Shown one piece after another: positions 15,600 to 24,582 of a stretch of 53,670 nt of DNA. How positions within the stretch are numbered: position 1 is the first letter of the stretch; each line of letters begins with the position of its first letter. The notes beneath the pieces are model-generated. The model saw only the letters and a list, made by a program, of their open reading frames with translations, did not search any database and had not been told where the DNA came from. Both the position numbers and the translations under genes were made by a program. The stretch spans positions 1 to 53,670 of the forward strand of contig CAZHLD010000012.1 of the NCBI GenBank assembly GCA_964533185.1, given 5' to 3'. The DNA is from CAZHLD01 sp964533185. Its GTDB lineage: Bacteria > Acidobacteriota > Terriglobia > Acidiferrales > UBA7541.

Positions 15600-18376
15600 C
15601 TAGTAAATGTCGTACTGCTCCCAGTGCAGGGTGGGGTCGGACTGGATGATCACGCTGCGATGGGTGAGGTGCTCGAGCTCCTCGACAAGCGCAGATTCGC
15701 GGGTCTTTAGCGCCTTGGCGATTTCGGGATGGACGCGGAGCGTCAGGCTTTGCGATTCGAGCTCGCCGGCCATTTTTCGCGCTTCGGCCTGAATCTCGTA
15801 GCAGATAGTCGGGATGGACTTCACCATGCCAGAGCCGGTGCAGTAAGGGCAGGGCTGGCACAGGACGCGCTCGAGCGCCTGCTTGGTGCGCTTGCGGGTG
15901 ATGGCCAGCAGGCCGAACTCGTTGAAGGAGAGTACCTTCGAAGGTGCGCGGTCGCTGCGCAGGGCATCGTCGAGTGCGATCATCACTTTTTCGCGGTTGC
16001 GGCGCTCTTCCATGTCAATGAAGTCCACGACGATGATCCCGCCCAGGTCGCGCAGGCGGATCTGGCGGACAATTTCCTTCACCGCCTCGACATTGGTTTT
16101 GACAATCGTATCTTCGAGGCGTGTGGAGCCACGCCCAACATACTTGCCGGTGTTGACGTCGATGGCCACCAGAGCCTCGGTATGGTTGATGACAATGTAG
16201 CCGCCGGACTTGAGCCAGACCTTGGGCCGCAGGGCCTTGTCCAGCTCCTGTTGGATGCCGAACTCCTCGAACATCGGGGTTTCTTTGGTGTACAGCTTCA
16301 CGCGGTTCACCAACCTCGGCTGGAAGCGGCTGACGAAGTCGACGACCTTGCTGTATTCCTCTTCGTTGTCGATCCAGATGGAGCTGTAATCGCTGCCGAC
16401 GTAGTCGCGGAGGATGCGCTCGACCAAGTTGAGGTCGCGGTGCATCAGCGCAGGCGCCTTGCGCTGCTCGGCGCGGGTCTTGATATCCGACCACTGGCGT
16501 CCCAGGAACTCGACGTCGCTGCGGACATCTTCTTCGGTGGCTCCCTCGGCGGCGGTTCGCACGATGAAGCCGCCCGGGAAGGGCACCTTTGCGTCGGCCA
16601 CGATGCGGCGCAGACGCGAACGCTCCTCGGCTGAGGCGATTTTCCGAGAGACGCCGATGTGGTCCACCGTGGGCATGTAGACGAGGAAGCGGCCGGGTAA
16701 GGCAACGTGACTGGTAATTCGCGCGCCTTTCTTGCCTAGCGGCTCCTTGGCGATTTGGACGATGATCTCCTGACCAGCTTTGAGCAGCTCGGAAATGAGC
16801 TGCGGCCGCTGCGGCGGGCCATGCCGCTCGTGACGCCGCAGGGGCCGCCCTCCGCGTTGAGGACGACCACCGCGGCGCATCGGCCGCTGGAAGCGCGGCC
16901 GGGAGTCGCGCTGCATGCGCGCTTCAAAGCGCTGTGGCTCCTCGACGCGCGTCTCACCGGTTTCTAGTCCGGCCGGCGCGTCTATGGCAGCTTCCGAGGC
17001 AGGTTCCACCAATGAAGAGTGGGGTTGGGGCTCGTCGGTTGACTCAGCAAGCTCATAGGCTTCTGCAAGCGCATCTGCGGCCGGACCATCATCCTCACCT
17101 TGCATTTGGGCTTCGCTGACCTCGTCTTGCGCCTCTTCGTGCTTGGCTTCAGCCAACTGTTCGGCCAGAGAGGTGACCTCCTCGTCGCTCAGATCAGCAT
17201 CGGAAGCACGAACAGCGGCCTCGGCCTCCGCCCTTCCAAATGGCACCGCAGGGGGCTCGCCATGCTCGTTGGCGAAAGATTCGAGCGGAAGGATTGGCGA
17301 CTCCGCTTCCGGCTCACTCTTACACCACACCGCTGGCTCGATGGAAGAGGAGAACTCGGCCTCGATGGGAGTTTCGACAGGGGCTGGCTCACTTGGGGGG
17401 CCTGCCAGGGGTGCGGAAAGCCAGCCGGCTGGAGTTGGCTCGGTCTGCATGGAGGAGTGTTCTTGAAAGATTGGCGAATCAGGAAACACCGACGAGGGAG
17501 TCGGCGTCTCCGGTACCGCGGAAGAAGGTGCGCTGGCCATGCGGTCTCTATATTTGGCCAGTGATTCCCCGGGGAGAAAAATCGGCTCGCCAATTGGCTC
17601 TGTCGGTTCGAACGACCGTGGCTGGAACCCCCGCGGTTCGGGCGGGCGCTGCGATGCGTATTTCGAGGGAGGGAGGTCGCGGCCTTGCCGGTGTCTGCCC
17701 GCGCCCCCGCGGCGACCGCGGTCGCGGCCNNNNNNNNNNNNNNNNNNNNNNNNNNNNNNNNNNNNNNNNNNNNNNNNNNNNNNNNNNNNNNNNNNNNNNN
17801 NNNNNNNNNNNNNNNNNNNNNNNNNNNNNGGTCGCGGCCTTGCCGGTGTCTGCCCGCGCCCCCGCGGCGACCGCGGTCGCGGCCTTCGCGTCCTCCGCGA
17901 GGCTCATAGGGCGCCGAAGAGTGGGTGTTTTGCACGGGGGAAACCGGGCCGCGCTGCATCCGAGGGTTCTGGCCGATGGTTTCGCCGGGGAGAGTCACAG
18001 GCGCAGACTCCGGCACGGGGCTCAGCGGCGCAACCGAGTCGGCCGGACGTGCAACAGGTGCAGGCGCGGCAAACACCTGGCCGCCCTGCTGCTCCATCTT
18101 CTCTACCTTGCCCTCGACCGCGGTGACGATGTGGTCGTAGTCTTCCAGGTTTTCAAGGAAGTCGGTGACGTACAGGAAGGCGTCGCTATCGAGGCCGATA
18201 TCGACGAAGGCCGACTGCATGCCGGGCAGCACGCGGGTGACGCGGCCCCTGTAGATGCTACCGACTAGAGCAAATTCTTTTTCACGCTCGATGTAGATTT
18301 CGCACAGCTGACCGTCTTCCAGGATGGCGACCCGGGTCTCGTGGGGGGCCGCGGAAATAACAAGCTCTTTCGACAT
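15600..18376 (-). CDS. rng: Ribonuclease E/G with a large disordered insertion in the S1 domain; contains the assembly gap
   Basis: Endoribonuclease for mRNA decay and rRNA processing. The N-terminal part (MSKELVISAAPHETRVAILE to about residue 85) starts the S1 RNA-binding domain. A long insertion rich in Pro, Glu, Arg and Gly follows, and the S1 fold resumes at EIIVQIAKEPLGKKGARITS. The catalytic core is complete: AIDVNTGKYVG and VVDFIDMEERRN carry the two metal-binding Asp, and CQPCPYCTGSG is the zinc-link. The 100 N at 17730-17829 falls in the insertion; both sides read in compatible frames if the real gap is 2 modulo 3, so it is one gene of about 890 residues plus the gap. The 100-N filler itself breaks the frame. 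GAGGAG precedes the ATG. Confidence 0.9.
17675..17884. repeat. Tandem 45-bp repeat interrupted by the N gap
   Basis: The 55 bases before the gap (17675-17729) and the 55 after it (17830-17884) are identical. Each is one 45-bp unit plus the first 10 bases of the next. The unit codes for the 15-residue GRDRGRRGGAGRHRQ in the RNase E/G frame. This is what an assembler leaves when it cannot cross a tandem array. Confidence 0.85.
17730..17829. other. Assembly gap (100 N)
   Basis: A run of exactly 100 N, a usual placeholder for a gap of unknown length. No sequence information. Confidence 0.99.
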
Positions 18377-18620
18377 GAAAACTCCTCGCCCGCGAGGGGC
18401 ATGCCCGCGCCGGCCATGATCGGCAATGCTACCCGCCGCCGTCCGCTCAGACGGACTTCACCACGCCATTTGCCCGCGGGGCCACGCCCGGCGGGGAGGG
18501 AACCAGACCAAGCTGGGATGACGTGCTGCGCGCGCTGCATGCCTCTTCTTCTCTCTCTTGCTGGCACGGCCACTCTTCGTCTCACAAGGGACGGGTGGCG
18601 CGCCTTCAAATCTGCTCGGC
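18377..18620 (-). other. rodA-rng intergenic leader
   Basis: 244 bp between rodA and the RNase E/G start, the longest untranslated stretch beside that gene. It includes the hairpin GTCCG-tctgag-CGGAC and GC-rich inverted repeats. RNase E genes in other bacteria regulate themselves through their 5' leaders; whether this one does is only a suggestion. Confidence 0.35.
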
Positions 18621-19709
18621 CTAGTTGACGAACCTGCGCACGCGCACGTTCATCACCAGGCCCAACGCCAGGAACACAAACAATGTAGCGGACCCTCCGT
18701 AGCTCAACAACGGCAACGGAATCCCGGTGACGGGCATGTACCCGATCACCATGGCCACATTCACAAACAAGTGAAACCCGAGCACGGCTGCCACGCCCAT
18801 GACCAGAAACATCCCCGCGCGGTCGTTCGCCCGCTGAGCGTTCTGGACCAGCCGCAGCAGCAAAGCCATGAACAGCAGCAGGGTCACCAGCACCCCCGCA
18901 AATCCGAGCTCTTCGGCCAGTGCTGCCATGATAAAGTCGGAATAGCGCACCGGCACGAACCCGCCCTGATTCTGGCTTCCCCTACCGATGCCCCTGCCCC
19001 AGAAGCCGCCTGAGCCCACCGCAATCTTGGACTGCAGGATCTGGTAGCCCGAACCCCTGGGGTCCTCCTCCGGACGAAGAAACGTCTCGATGCGTTCCTT
19101 CTGGTACGGCTTCAAGACGTACCAACCAATCGGGAGCATCAACGCTCCCAAGACCAAGAGCGCGACGGCGTGCTTCCACTGCATACCTGCCAGAAACGCT
19201 CCCACCACAGTTACCGGCACCAGCACCAGTGCCGTGCCCAAGTCCGGCTGGAGCAGGATCAGAACGAGCGGAAGACCGGTCAGCACGGCTGCCTTGGCCA
19301 AGTCTGGCAGCGAGAGCTGGTCGGACCGCACTTCGCTAAAGAAGCGCGCCAGCAGGATGATTATAATCAACTTCACCAACTCTGACACCTGCAAAAACGC
19401 TCCCAGGACCGGCAGCCATCGTTTGGCTCCGAACCGCGTCTGGCCGACCACCAGAACCGCCACGAGCGCGGCCAGCCCGATCAGGTAGAGCAAGGGAGCC
19501 TGGTCCAAGATGGTGTGGTAGTCAATCCGGGAAACAATCAGCATGGCGACGAGACCGAGCAGGATCCAAGTCATCTGGCGCCAGTGCATCCCGGCCAGCG
19601 GGCTGTTTTGCGTGGCGGAGTAGATCTGCAGCAGACTGATGCCGCAAAGAGCAAAAACGATAGCAAGCAACCACCAGTCGAGGTCGCGGATTTTCGCGGA
19701 TGCTTTCAT
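18621..19709 (-). CDS. rodA: Rod-shape peptidoglycan glycosyltransferase RodA
   Basis: Polytopic SEDS-family membrane enzyme (362 aa) that polymerises glycan strands with PBP2 during cell elongation. Many hydrophobic helices are visible, with family motifs LVLILLQPDLGTALVL, YQILQSKIAVGSGGFWGRG, DFIMAALAEELGFAG and GIPLPLLSYGGSA. Encoded 14 bp after mrdA. Confidence 0.95.
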   Translation of the reverse strand: MKASAKIRDLDWWLLAIVFALCGISLLQIYSATQNSPLAGMHWRQMTWILLGLVAMLIVSRIDYHTILDQAPLLYLIGLAALVAVLVVGQTRFGAKRWLPVLGAFLQVSELVKLIIIILLARFFSEVRSDQLSLPDLAKAAVLTGLPLVLILLQPDLGTALVLVPVTVVGAFLAGMQWKHAVALLVLGALMLPIGWYVLKPYQKERIETFLRPEEDPRGSGYQILQSKIAVGSGGFWGRGIGRGSQNQGGFVPVRYSDFIMAALAEELGFAGVLVTLLLFMALLLRLVQNAQRANDRAGMFLVMGVAAVLGFHLFVNVAMVIGYMPVTGIPLPLLSYGGSATLFVFLALGLVMNVRVRRFVN

Positions 19710-19723
19710 CTTCTTCTCGAGGA

Positions 19724-21649
19724 TCAGCGGCCGGGCCGAGCCACGACCGGGCCTGGCGGCGTCTCCACTCCGCGGAGTTCGATCTTGCCTGCGGGTTTGA
19801 CCTGGGCCAGGACCGAGTCCGGCTCGACCTCGAAGCGCTTGTACTCGACAGTGTACTGCTGCTGGCCGCGCTGGCTCTTCTTCTCATAGTACCGCTTGAT
19901 GATGTCACGTGCCACGGGCGCCGCGGCGGTGGAGCCGTGCTCGCCATGCTCGACGAGCACGGCAACAACAATTTCGGGGTTGCGCCGCGGGGCATAGCCG
20001 ACAAACCAAGCGTTGTCTGTGAAGCGACGACCTCCGCCGATCCGCTTGCGGCCTTCATTGCTGATTAGCTGCGAACTGCCGGTCTTCCCGCAGAACTCGA
20101 TCCCTTCCAGACGCGATGCTGCGGCTGTGCCACCCTCGTTGACCACACCGTACATCGCCTGCGTAATTATCTCCGTGGTGTGCTCGGCCAACGGGAAGCG
20201 GAAGTCCGGGACGTTTTGTTTGGTCTTGAGCAGGTGGGGCTGCTTGAACACGCCGCCGCTGGCGATCCCGCCGATGGTCATCGCGAGCTGCAGCGGTGTG
20301 GTGGTTGTGGCACCCTGCCCGATGGCTACCGAGATTGTCTCTCCCGGATACCAGGGCTGCTTCAAAACCCGCTTCTTCCAGTCCTCTGATGGCACAAGGC
20401 CAGACTCTTCGCTGGGCAGATCGATGCCGGTCTTGCGGCCCAGGCCAAGCTGGTAGGCGTAATAGGAGATGCGATCAATGCCCAGGCGCTTGCCGGCCTC
20501 ATAGAAAAAGATGTCACACGATTGCACGACGGCTTTGTGAAAATCCACTAGGCCATGCCCGCCCTTGTCGAAAGTGTGGCACCTGAATTGACGCCCATAG
20601 AAAGTGCCATAGCCCGGGCAGAAAATCGTCAAGTTCTCTGGAACCGCCTTGGATTCCAAGATGGCCGCGGCCATAAATATTTTGAAAACCGACCCGGGAG
20701 CCAACTGCGCCTGGATGGCGCGGTTCAGCAGCGGCCGGTCTTCATCCTCGTTGAGACGCTTCCATTCCTCGCTCGGAACACGCACGGCGAAGACGTTTGA
20801 ATCCGGCGCCGGGTGACTGACCATGGCCAGGATTTCGCCCGAGCGCGGGTCGAGAGCAACTACGGAGCCTTTGCGCCCTGCCAAGGCCTGTTCGGCCATC
20901 ACCTGCAAGTCGTAGTCAATCGTGAGCTCGATGGGCTTGCCCGGGATGGCGTCGGTCTGCTCGAGGCGGCCGACCTCACGGCCGACGCTGTTTACGATAG
21001 CGCGACGCAGGCCGTCGGTGCCCATCAACACATCGTTGTACTGGCGTTCGAGGCCGGACTTGCCGACAATGTCACCCGGACGCAAGCGCCCGTTGCTGGC
21101 TTCCACCTGCTGTGCGCTGACCTCGCCTACGTAGCCGCTGGCGTGGGCCAGAAAGCCGTTCTGGAAGTACCTGCGACGGTGTACCATCAGCATCTCGAGG
21201 AGAGGGAGGTCGGCGCGGTGAGATTCGATGAAGGCAATGTCTGCCTGGCTGGCTTCAGGTTTGACAATCAGGGGATGAAACTTGGGGAGACCACCAGCGG
21301 CTTCGACCTCGCGCTGAAGCTCCTCAAGCGGCATGGAAAGGCCCTCGGCAATGGTAGCGAGGTTGCGTTCGAGTTCCTCGGGGTCGTCGCGCAAGAGAAG
21401 CACGCTGAAGGAAGGGTAGTTGTCCACCAGGACGCGGCCTTCGCGGTCCAGCATTTTTCCGCGAGGCGCGATGATGGGAATGGTGCGGATGCGGTTGCGC
21501 TCGGCCAACAGCGTATAGCGATCGGCATCGATCACCTGCAGTTTCCAGAAGCCAAGCAGCAACAAGCCAACGATTCCGACGATGACGTAGGAAACAATCG
21601 CCAACCGCGACTGCGGCAGCTTATGCTCGCTTTCAAACCAGTACGACAC
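19724..21649 (-). CDS. mrdA: Penicillin-binding protein 2
   Basis: Peptidoglycan transpeptidase of the elongation machinery, 641 residues. One N-terminal membrane helix (residues about 19-38, IVSYVIVGIVGLLLLGFWKL), a PBP dimerisation region, and the transpeptidase motifs APGSVFK (SxxK), SCD, and CGKTGSSQ (KTG). It works with RodA (next gene) and with MreBCD (upstream). C-terminus ends in a short Pro/Arg tail. Confidence 0.94.
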   Translation of the reverse strand: MSYWFESEHKLPQSRLAIVSYVIVGIVGLLLLGFWKLQVIDADRYTLLAERNRIRTIPIIAPRGKMLDREGRVLVDNYPSFSVLLLRDDPEELERNLATIAEGLSMPLEELQREVEAAGGLPKFHPLIVKPEASQADIAFIESHRADLPLLEMLMVHRRRYFQNGFLAHASGYVGEVSAQQVEASNGRLRPGDIVGKSGLERQYNDVLMGTDGLRRAIVNSVGREVGRLEQTDAIPGKPIELTIDYDLQVMAEQALAGRKGSVVALDPRSGEILAMVSHPAPDSNVFAVRVPSEEWKRLNEDEDRPLLNRAIQAQLAPGSVFKIFMAAAILESKAVPENLTIFCPGYGTFYGRQFRCHTFDKGGHGLVDFHKAVVQSCDIFFYEAGKRLGIDRISYYAYQLGLGRKTGIDLPSEESGLVPSEDWKKRVLKQPWYPGETISVAIGQGATTTTPLQLAMTIGGIASGGVFKQPHLLKTKQNVPDFRFPLAEHTTEIITQAMYGVVNEGGTAAASRLEGIEFCGKTGSSQLISNEGRKRIGGGRRFTDNAWFVGYAPRRNPEIVVAVLVEHGEHGSTAAAPVARDIIKRYYEKKSQRGQQQYTVEYKRFEVEPDSVLAQVKPAGKIELRGVETPPGPVVARPGR

Positions 21650-21960
21650 CGAAACTCCGCGCGGCTCGATTCACCAGCTTCTCACTCATCCCGCGCTCGA
21701 GACCCGCACCCGATTCATCGGGATTCTTCAGTGGGCTTGCGTTTTGCGCCCGGGATCAGCAGGCCTCGCACCGGCAGGGGAAGCTGCCAGTAAGGCGGGA
21801 CATGCCGCGCTCCGTCGGCCCCGTACATGGTTCCCTGGGGGGCCGCAAGTGTCGCCCACAGTACCATTTGCCACATTCTGGTGCAAGCTGTCCCAGAGTC
21901 CAGTGGTCGCCAATGCGCCATTGCCCGACCAGGCGCAAGCACATGGGGGGATGCGAGTCG
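21650..21960. other. 311-bp stretch between mreD and mrdA without a convincing gene
   Basis: All other gaps between mreC and rodA are under 15 bp. Short open frames exist on the minus strand (for example 21715-21942, about 75 aa, rich in Trp and Arg), but none has a clear ribosome site or a known family. It may hold an internal promoter for mrdA-rodA-rng or the remains of a decayed gene. Confidence 0.4.
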
Positions 21961-22476
21961 CTAGGATTTGCGCAGGCGGTCGAGAAGGGCAAACAAGCCA
22001 ACGGCCAATATGGCATTGACCAGCGCGGCGAGCAGCAAGTTGAGCGTGAAGAAAGGCTCGGGCTGGGCCAGCAGAAGGCGTCGAGTCACCACAAGTACAG
22101 TGAGCTGAAAGTAGAAGAAAACGAAGGCTAGGATGAATCGGCTGAGCGGGTGCTCGAGGTCAATTCGCGAGCCTATCGACGACGCCGCAAATCCGACCAA
22201 CGTCTTGGCGATGCCGAACTGTCCGATGGGCACATGGCTCAGGCTGTCCTGGAGCAAACCGATGACCATGCCCAGCAGCAGGCCGGTTGAAGGGTTCCGG
22301 CGGCTCAACCCGAAGTAGAGCGTGACCAACAACGGCAGATCGAGCAGATCCGCCCCGGGCAGCTTCCTCGGCAGGAACGTTTGAAGGAGCAACGCCAGCG
22401 CGGTGGCGCCAACGATCGCCCCACCGTAAAACTTGTGAACTTCAATGGGGCGGTCAGCCTGGGTGCGAATTTCCAT
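21961..22476 (-). CDS. mreD: Rod shape-determining protein MreD
   Basis: Small polytopic inner-membrane protein, 171 residues, about five hydrophobic helices (for example GATALALLLQTFLP, LLLGMVIGLLQDSL, FILAFVFFYFQLTVLVV). It links MreC and MreB to the elongation complex. Low sequence conservation is normal; position between mreC and mrdA supports the call. Confidence 0.9.
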   Translation of the reverse strand: MEIRTQADRPIEVHKFYGGAIVGATALALLLQTFLPRKLPGADLLDLPLLVTLYFGLSRRNPSTGLLLGMVIGLLQDSLSHVPIGQFGIAKTLVGFAASSIGSRIDLEHPLSRFILAFVFFYFQLTVLVVTRRLLLAQPEPFFTLNLLLAALVNAILAVGLFALLDRLRKS

Positions 22477-22489
22477 TTTTTACTTGTGG

Positions 22490-23377
22490 TCAACGAGGGG
22501 CAGACGCGGGTTTTGCGGCGCTCCTGGGAATGGCGTCGCCAGCAGGTTTCTGTGGCTCCAATTCCTGGCGGGACAGCAGCACAATGACTTCTTCCAGTTG
22601 GTCAAGGCGCGCAGCCGGTCGAATACGGATCTCCTGAAAGGGATTCCCAGGCATTGTAGACGCGACCGTGCCGACCGGCAGGTCTTTTGGAAAAATACGG
22701 TCCAGACCGGAGGTCATCACGCGCTCGCCGATGGGCACCTTTTCGTCGTTGGTGATGTATTTCATCATCAGCATCGGCTCGCCGATGCCGCCGACTGGGC
22801 TCTGGGTGCGCGAGCTGGCCAGCAGCGCGCCCACGCCACTTTCCTTATCCGTGAGCAGTTGCACCTGTGCGGTATCCGAATAGACGTCAATTACTTTGCC
22901 GACCACACCCTCAGGAGTGATCACGCCCATATTGCGGCGCAAGCCATCGACTTCACCGCGGTTGATGTAGATGGTCTTGCTGACGCCGGCTGCGGCCGCA
23001 CCGATTACCTTTGCCGCAATCATGGGCACGTCGGGATGGGAGCCACGAAAGCCCAGCAGCGCCGCGAGTCGATCGGCTTCGGCCGCGCGGCTTTCGAGTT
23101 CCGCGTTGCGCAGTTTTAAACGGGCGAGTTCTTCGTGCAGAGAAGCGTTCTCCTGTGCCGAACCGCGCAGTCCAATGTAATTGCGCCAGCCGCTCTGCAC
23201 TTTGGAAATGGACCAGGAAACGGCGCGCTGGGCGGGCGTAATCACAGACACTGCCCAGACACGAATCAGGCGAACCCGGTCCCCGCGCTTGATTTGTACA
23301 GCCAACAACAGCACCTGGGCCAAAACGACCGTGGCCAGCAGAACGAGTGATCGATGTCGGGAAGGAATGGCTACCAT
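22490..23377 (-). CDS. mreC: Rod shape-determining protein MreC
   Basis: Bitopic periplasmic scaffold, 295 residues. N-terminal helix at residues about 9-26 (SLVLLATVVLAQVLLLAV), then a coiled coil (ENASLHEELARLKLRNAELE), then the two beta domains with NRGEVDGLRRNMGVITPEGVVG, a strongly conserved MreC segment. Starts 51 bp after mreB. Confidence 0.94.
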   Translation of the reverse strand: MVAIPSRHRSLVLLATVVLAQVLLLAVQIKRGDRVRLIRVWAVSVITPAQRAVSWSISKVQSGWRNYIGLRGSAQENASLHEELARLKLRNAELESRAAEADRLAALLGFRGSHPDVPMIAAKVIGAAAAGVSKTIYINRGEVDGLRRNMGVITPEGVVGKVIDVYSDTAQVQLLTDKESGVGALLASSRTQSPVGGIGEPMLMMKYITNDEKVPIGERVMTSGLDRIFPKDLPVGTVASTMPGNPFQEIRIRPAARLDQLEEVIVLLSRQELEPQKPAGDAIPRSAAKPASAPR

Positions 23378-23428
23378 TTCGGTTGGAGTCCAGCTCCGTT
23401 GGAACGGCGATGCTCCGGCGCCGCTCGA

Positions 23429-24469
23429 CTAATCGATGGAGACCAGCCGCAGCAGGCGGAAGTCGCTCAGCATCTTGCCGGTGCCAAGCACGACCGACGC
23501 CAGCGGGTCGTCAGCGATCGAAACGGGTAGGCCGGTCTCCTCGCGGATGCGCTTGTCCAGGTTCTTGAGCAGCGCGCCACCGCCGGTCAGCACGATGCCG
23601 CGGTCACTGATGTCGGCGGAGAGCTCGGGCGGAGTGCGCTCGAGCGCGACGCGAATGGCGTTGAGGATCGTGGCCACACATTCCGAAAGCGCCTCGCGGA
23701 TCTCGCTGTCGTCGATGGTGACGGTGCGGGGCACGCCCTCAATCAGGTTGCGGCCCTTCACTTCCATGGTGAGCGGCTTTTCGAGTGGGTAGGCCGAGCC
23801 AATTTCCAGCTTAATTTGCTCGGCAGTGCGCTCGCCAATCAGCAGGTTGTACTTCCGCTTCAGGTAGTGCATCACGGCTTCGTCCATTTCGTTGCCGGCC
23901 ACGCGGACGGAGCGCGAGTAGACGATGCCGCTCATCGAGATGACGGCAATGTCGGTGGTGCCACCGCCAATATCCACCACCATGTTGCCGGACGGCTCTT
24001 CAATCGGCAGGCCAGCGCCAATGGCCGCGGCCATGGCCTGCTCGACCAGGTAAACCTCGCTGGCCCGGGCGCGGTAGGCGGAGTCCTGCACAGCGCGCTT
24101 TTCGACGGGAGTGATCTCGCTCGGCACGCCAATGACAATCCGGGGGTGCACCAGGACGCGCCGGTTGTGGGCCTTTTGGATGAAATAGGTCAGCATCTTC
24201 TCGGTGACTTTGAAGTCGGCGATAACCCCGTCCTTCATCGGCTTGATGGCCACGACGTTGCCCGGCGTGCGACCCAGCATTTCCTTTGCCTCGCGGCCGA
24301 CGGCAACGACTTCACCGCTCACCCGGTTGATGGCCACGATCGAAGGCTCGTTGACGACGATGCCTTTGCCTTTGGAATAGACCAGAGTGTTGGCGGTGCC
24401 CAAGTCAATGGCCAGGTCAGAGGAGAACAAGCTGAAGATTGACCGGAAGTTGTATCCGTTCTTGCTCAT
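23429..24469 (-). CDS. mreB: Rod shape-determining protein MreB
   Basis: Bacterial actin homologue (346 aa) that forms membrane-bound filaments guiding cell-wall growth. The nucleotide-binding motifs SSDLAIDLGTANTLVY, MVVDIGGGTTDIAVIS and DRGIVLTGGGALLKN are intact. Upstream is the FecR/FN3 membrane protein; downstream mreC. Confidence 0.97.
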   Translation of the reverse strand: MSKNGYNFRSIFSLFSSDLAIDLGTANTLVYSKGKGIVVNEPSIVAINRVSGEVVAVGREAKEMLGRTPGNVVAIKPMKDGVIADFKVTEKMLTYFIQKAHNRRVLVHPRIVIGVPSEITPVEKRAVQDSAYRARASEVYLVEQAMAAAIGAGLPIEEPSGNMVVDIGGGTTDIAVISMSGIVYSRSVRVAGNEMDEAVMHYLKRKYNLLIGERTAEQIKLEIGSAYPLEKPLTMEVKGRNLIEGVPRTVTIDDSEIREALSECVATILNAIRVALERTPPELSADISDRGIVLTGGGALLKNLDKRIREETGLPVSIADDPLASVVLGTGKMLSDFRLLRLVSID

Positions 24470-24582
24470 CGTCTCCCTCAGTTCCGGGCCGTTCTTCGCG
24501 GCGAGCGGCTGGAGCTCCTGTCCGGCCGGGGCCTTTCACCCGGAAGGTCTGCCCCAATCTTGCAGCGGGCTACGGCTTTGAG

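Noticed and set aside
15729..16634. Plus-strand frame of 301 codons over RNase E/G
   Set aside because: Antisense to the conserved catalytic core; a shadow.
17189..17729. Apparent continuation of the RNase E/G N-terminus in a different frame after the N run
   Set aside because: Caused by the 100-N filler, which is not a multiple suited to the frame; the correct continuation is the frame ending at 15600.
17675..17884. CRISPR array around the N gap
   Set aside because: Units are directly tandem with no unique spacers and are in coding frame.
20813..21793. Plus-strand frame of 326 codons over mrdA
   Set aside because: Antisense to an intact PBP2 with all catalytic motifs; no recognisable domain.
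21715..21942. 75-codon minus-strand frame between mreD and mrdA
   Set aside because: No ribosome site and no family; kept only as part of the unexplained gap.
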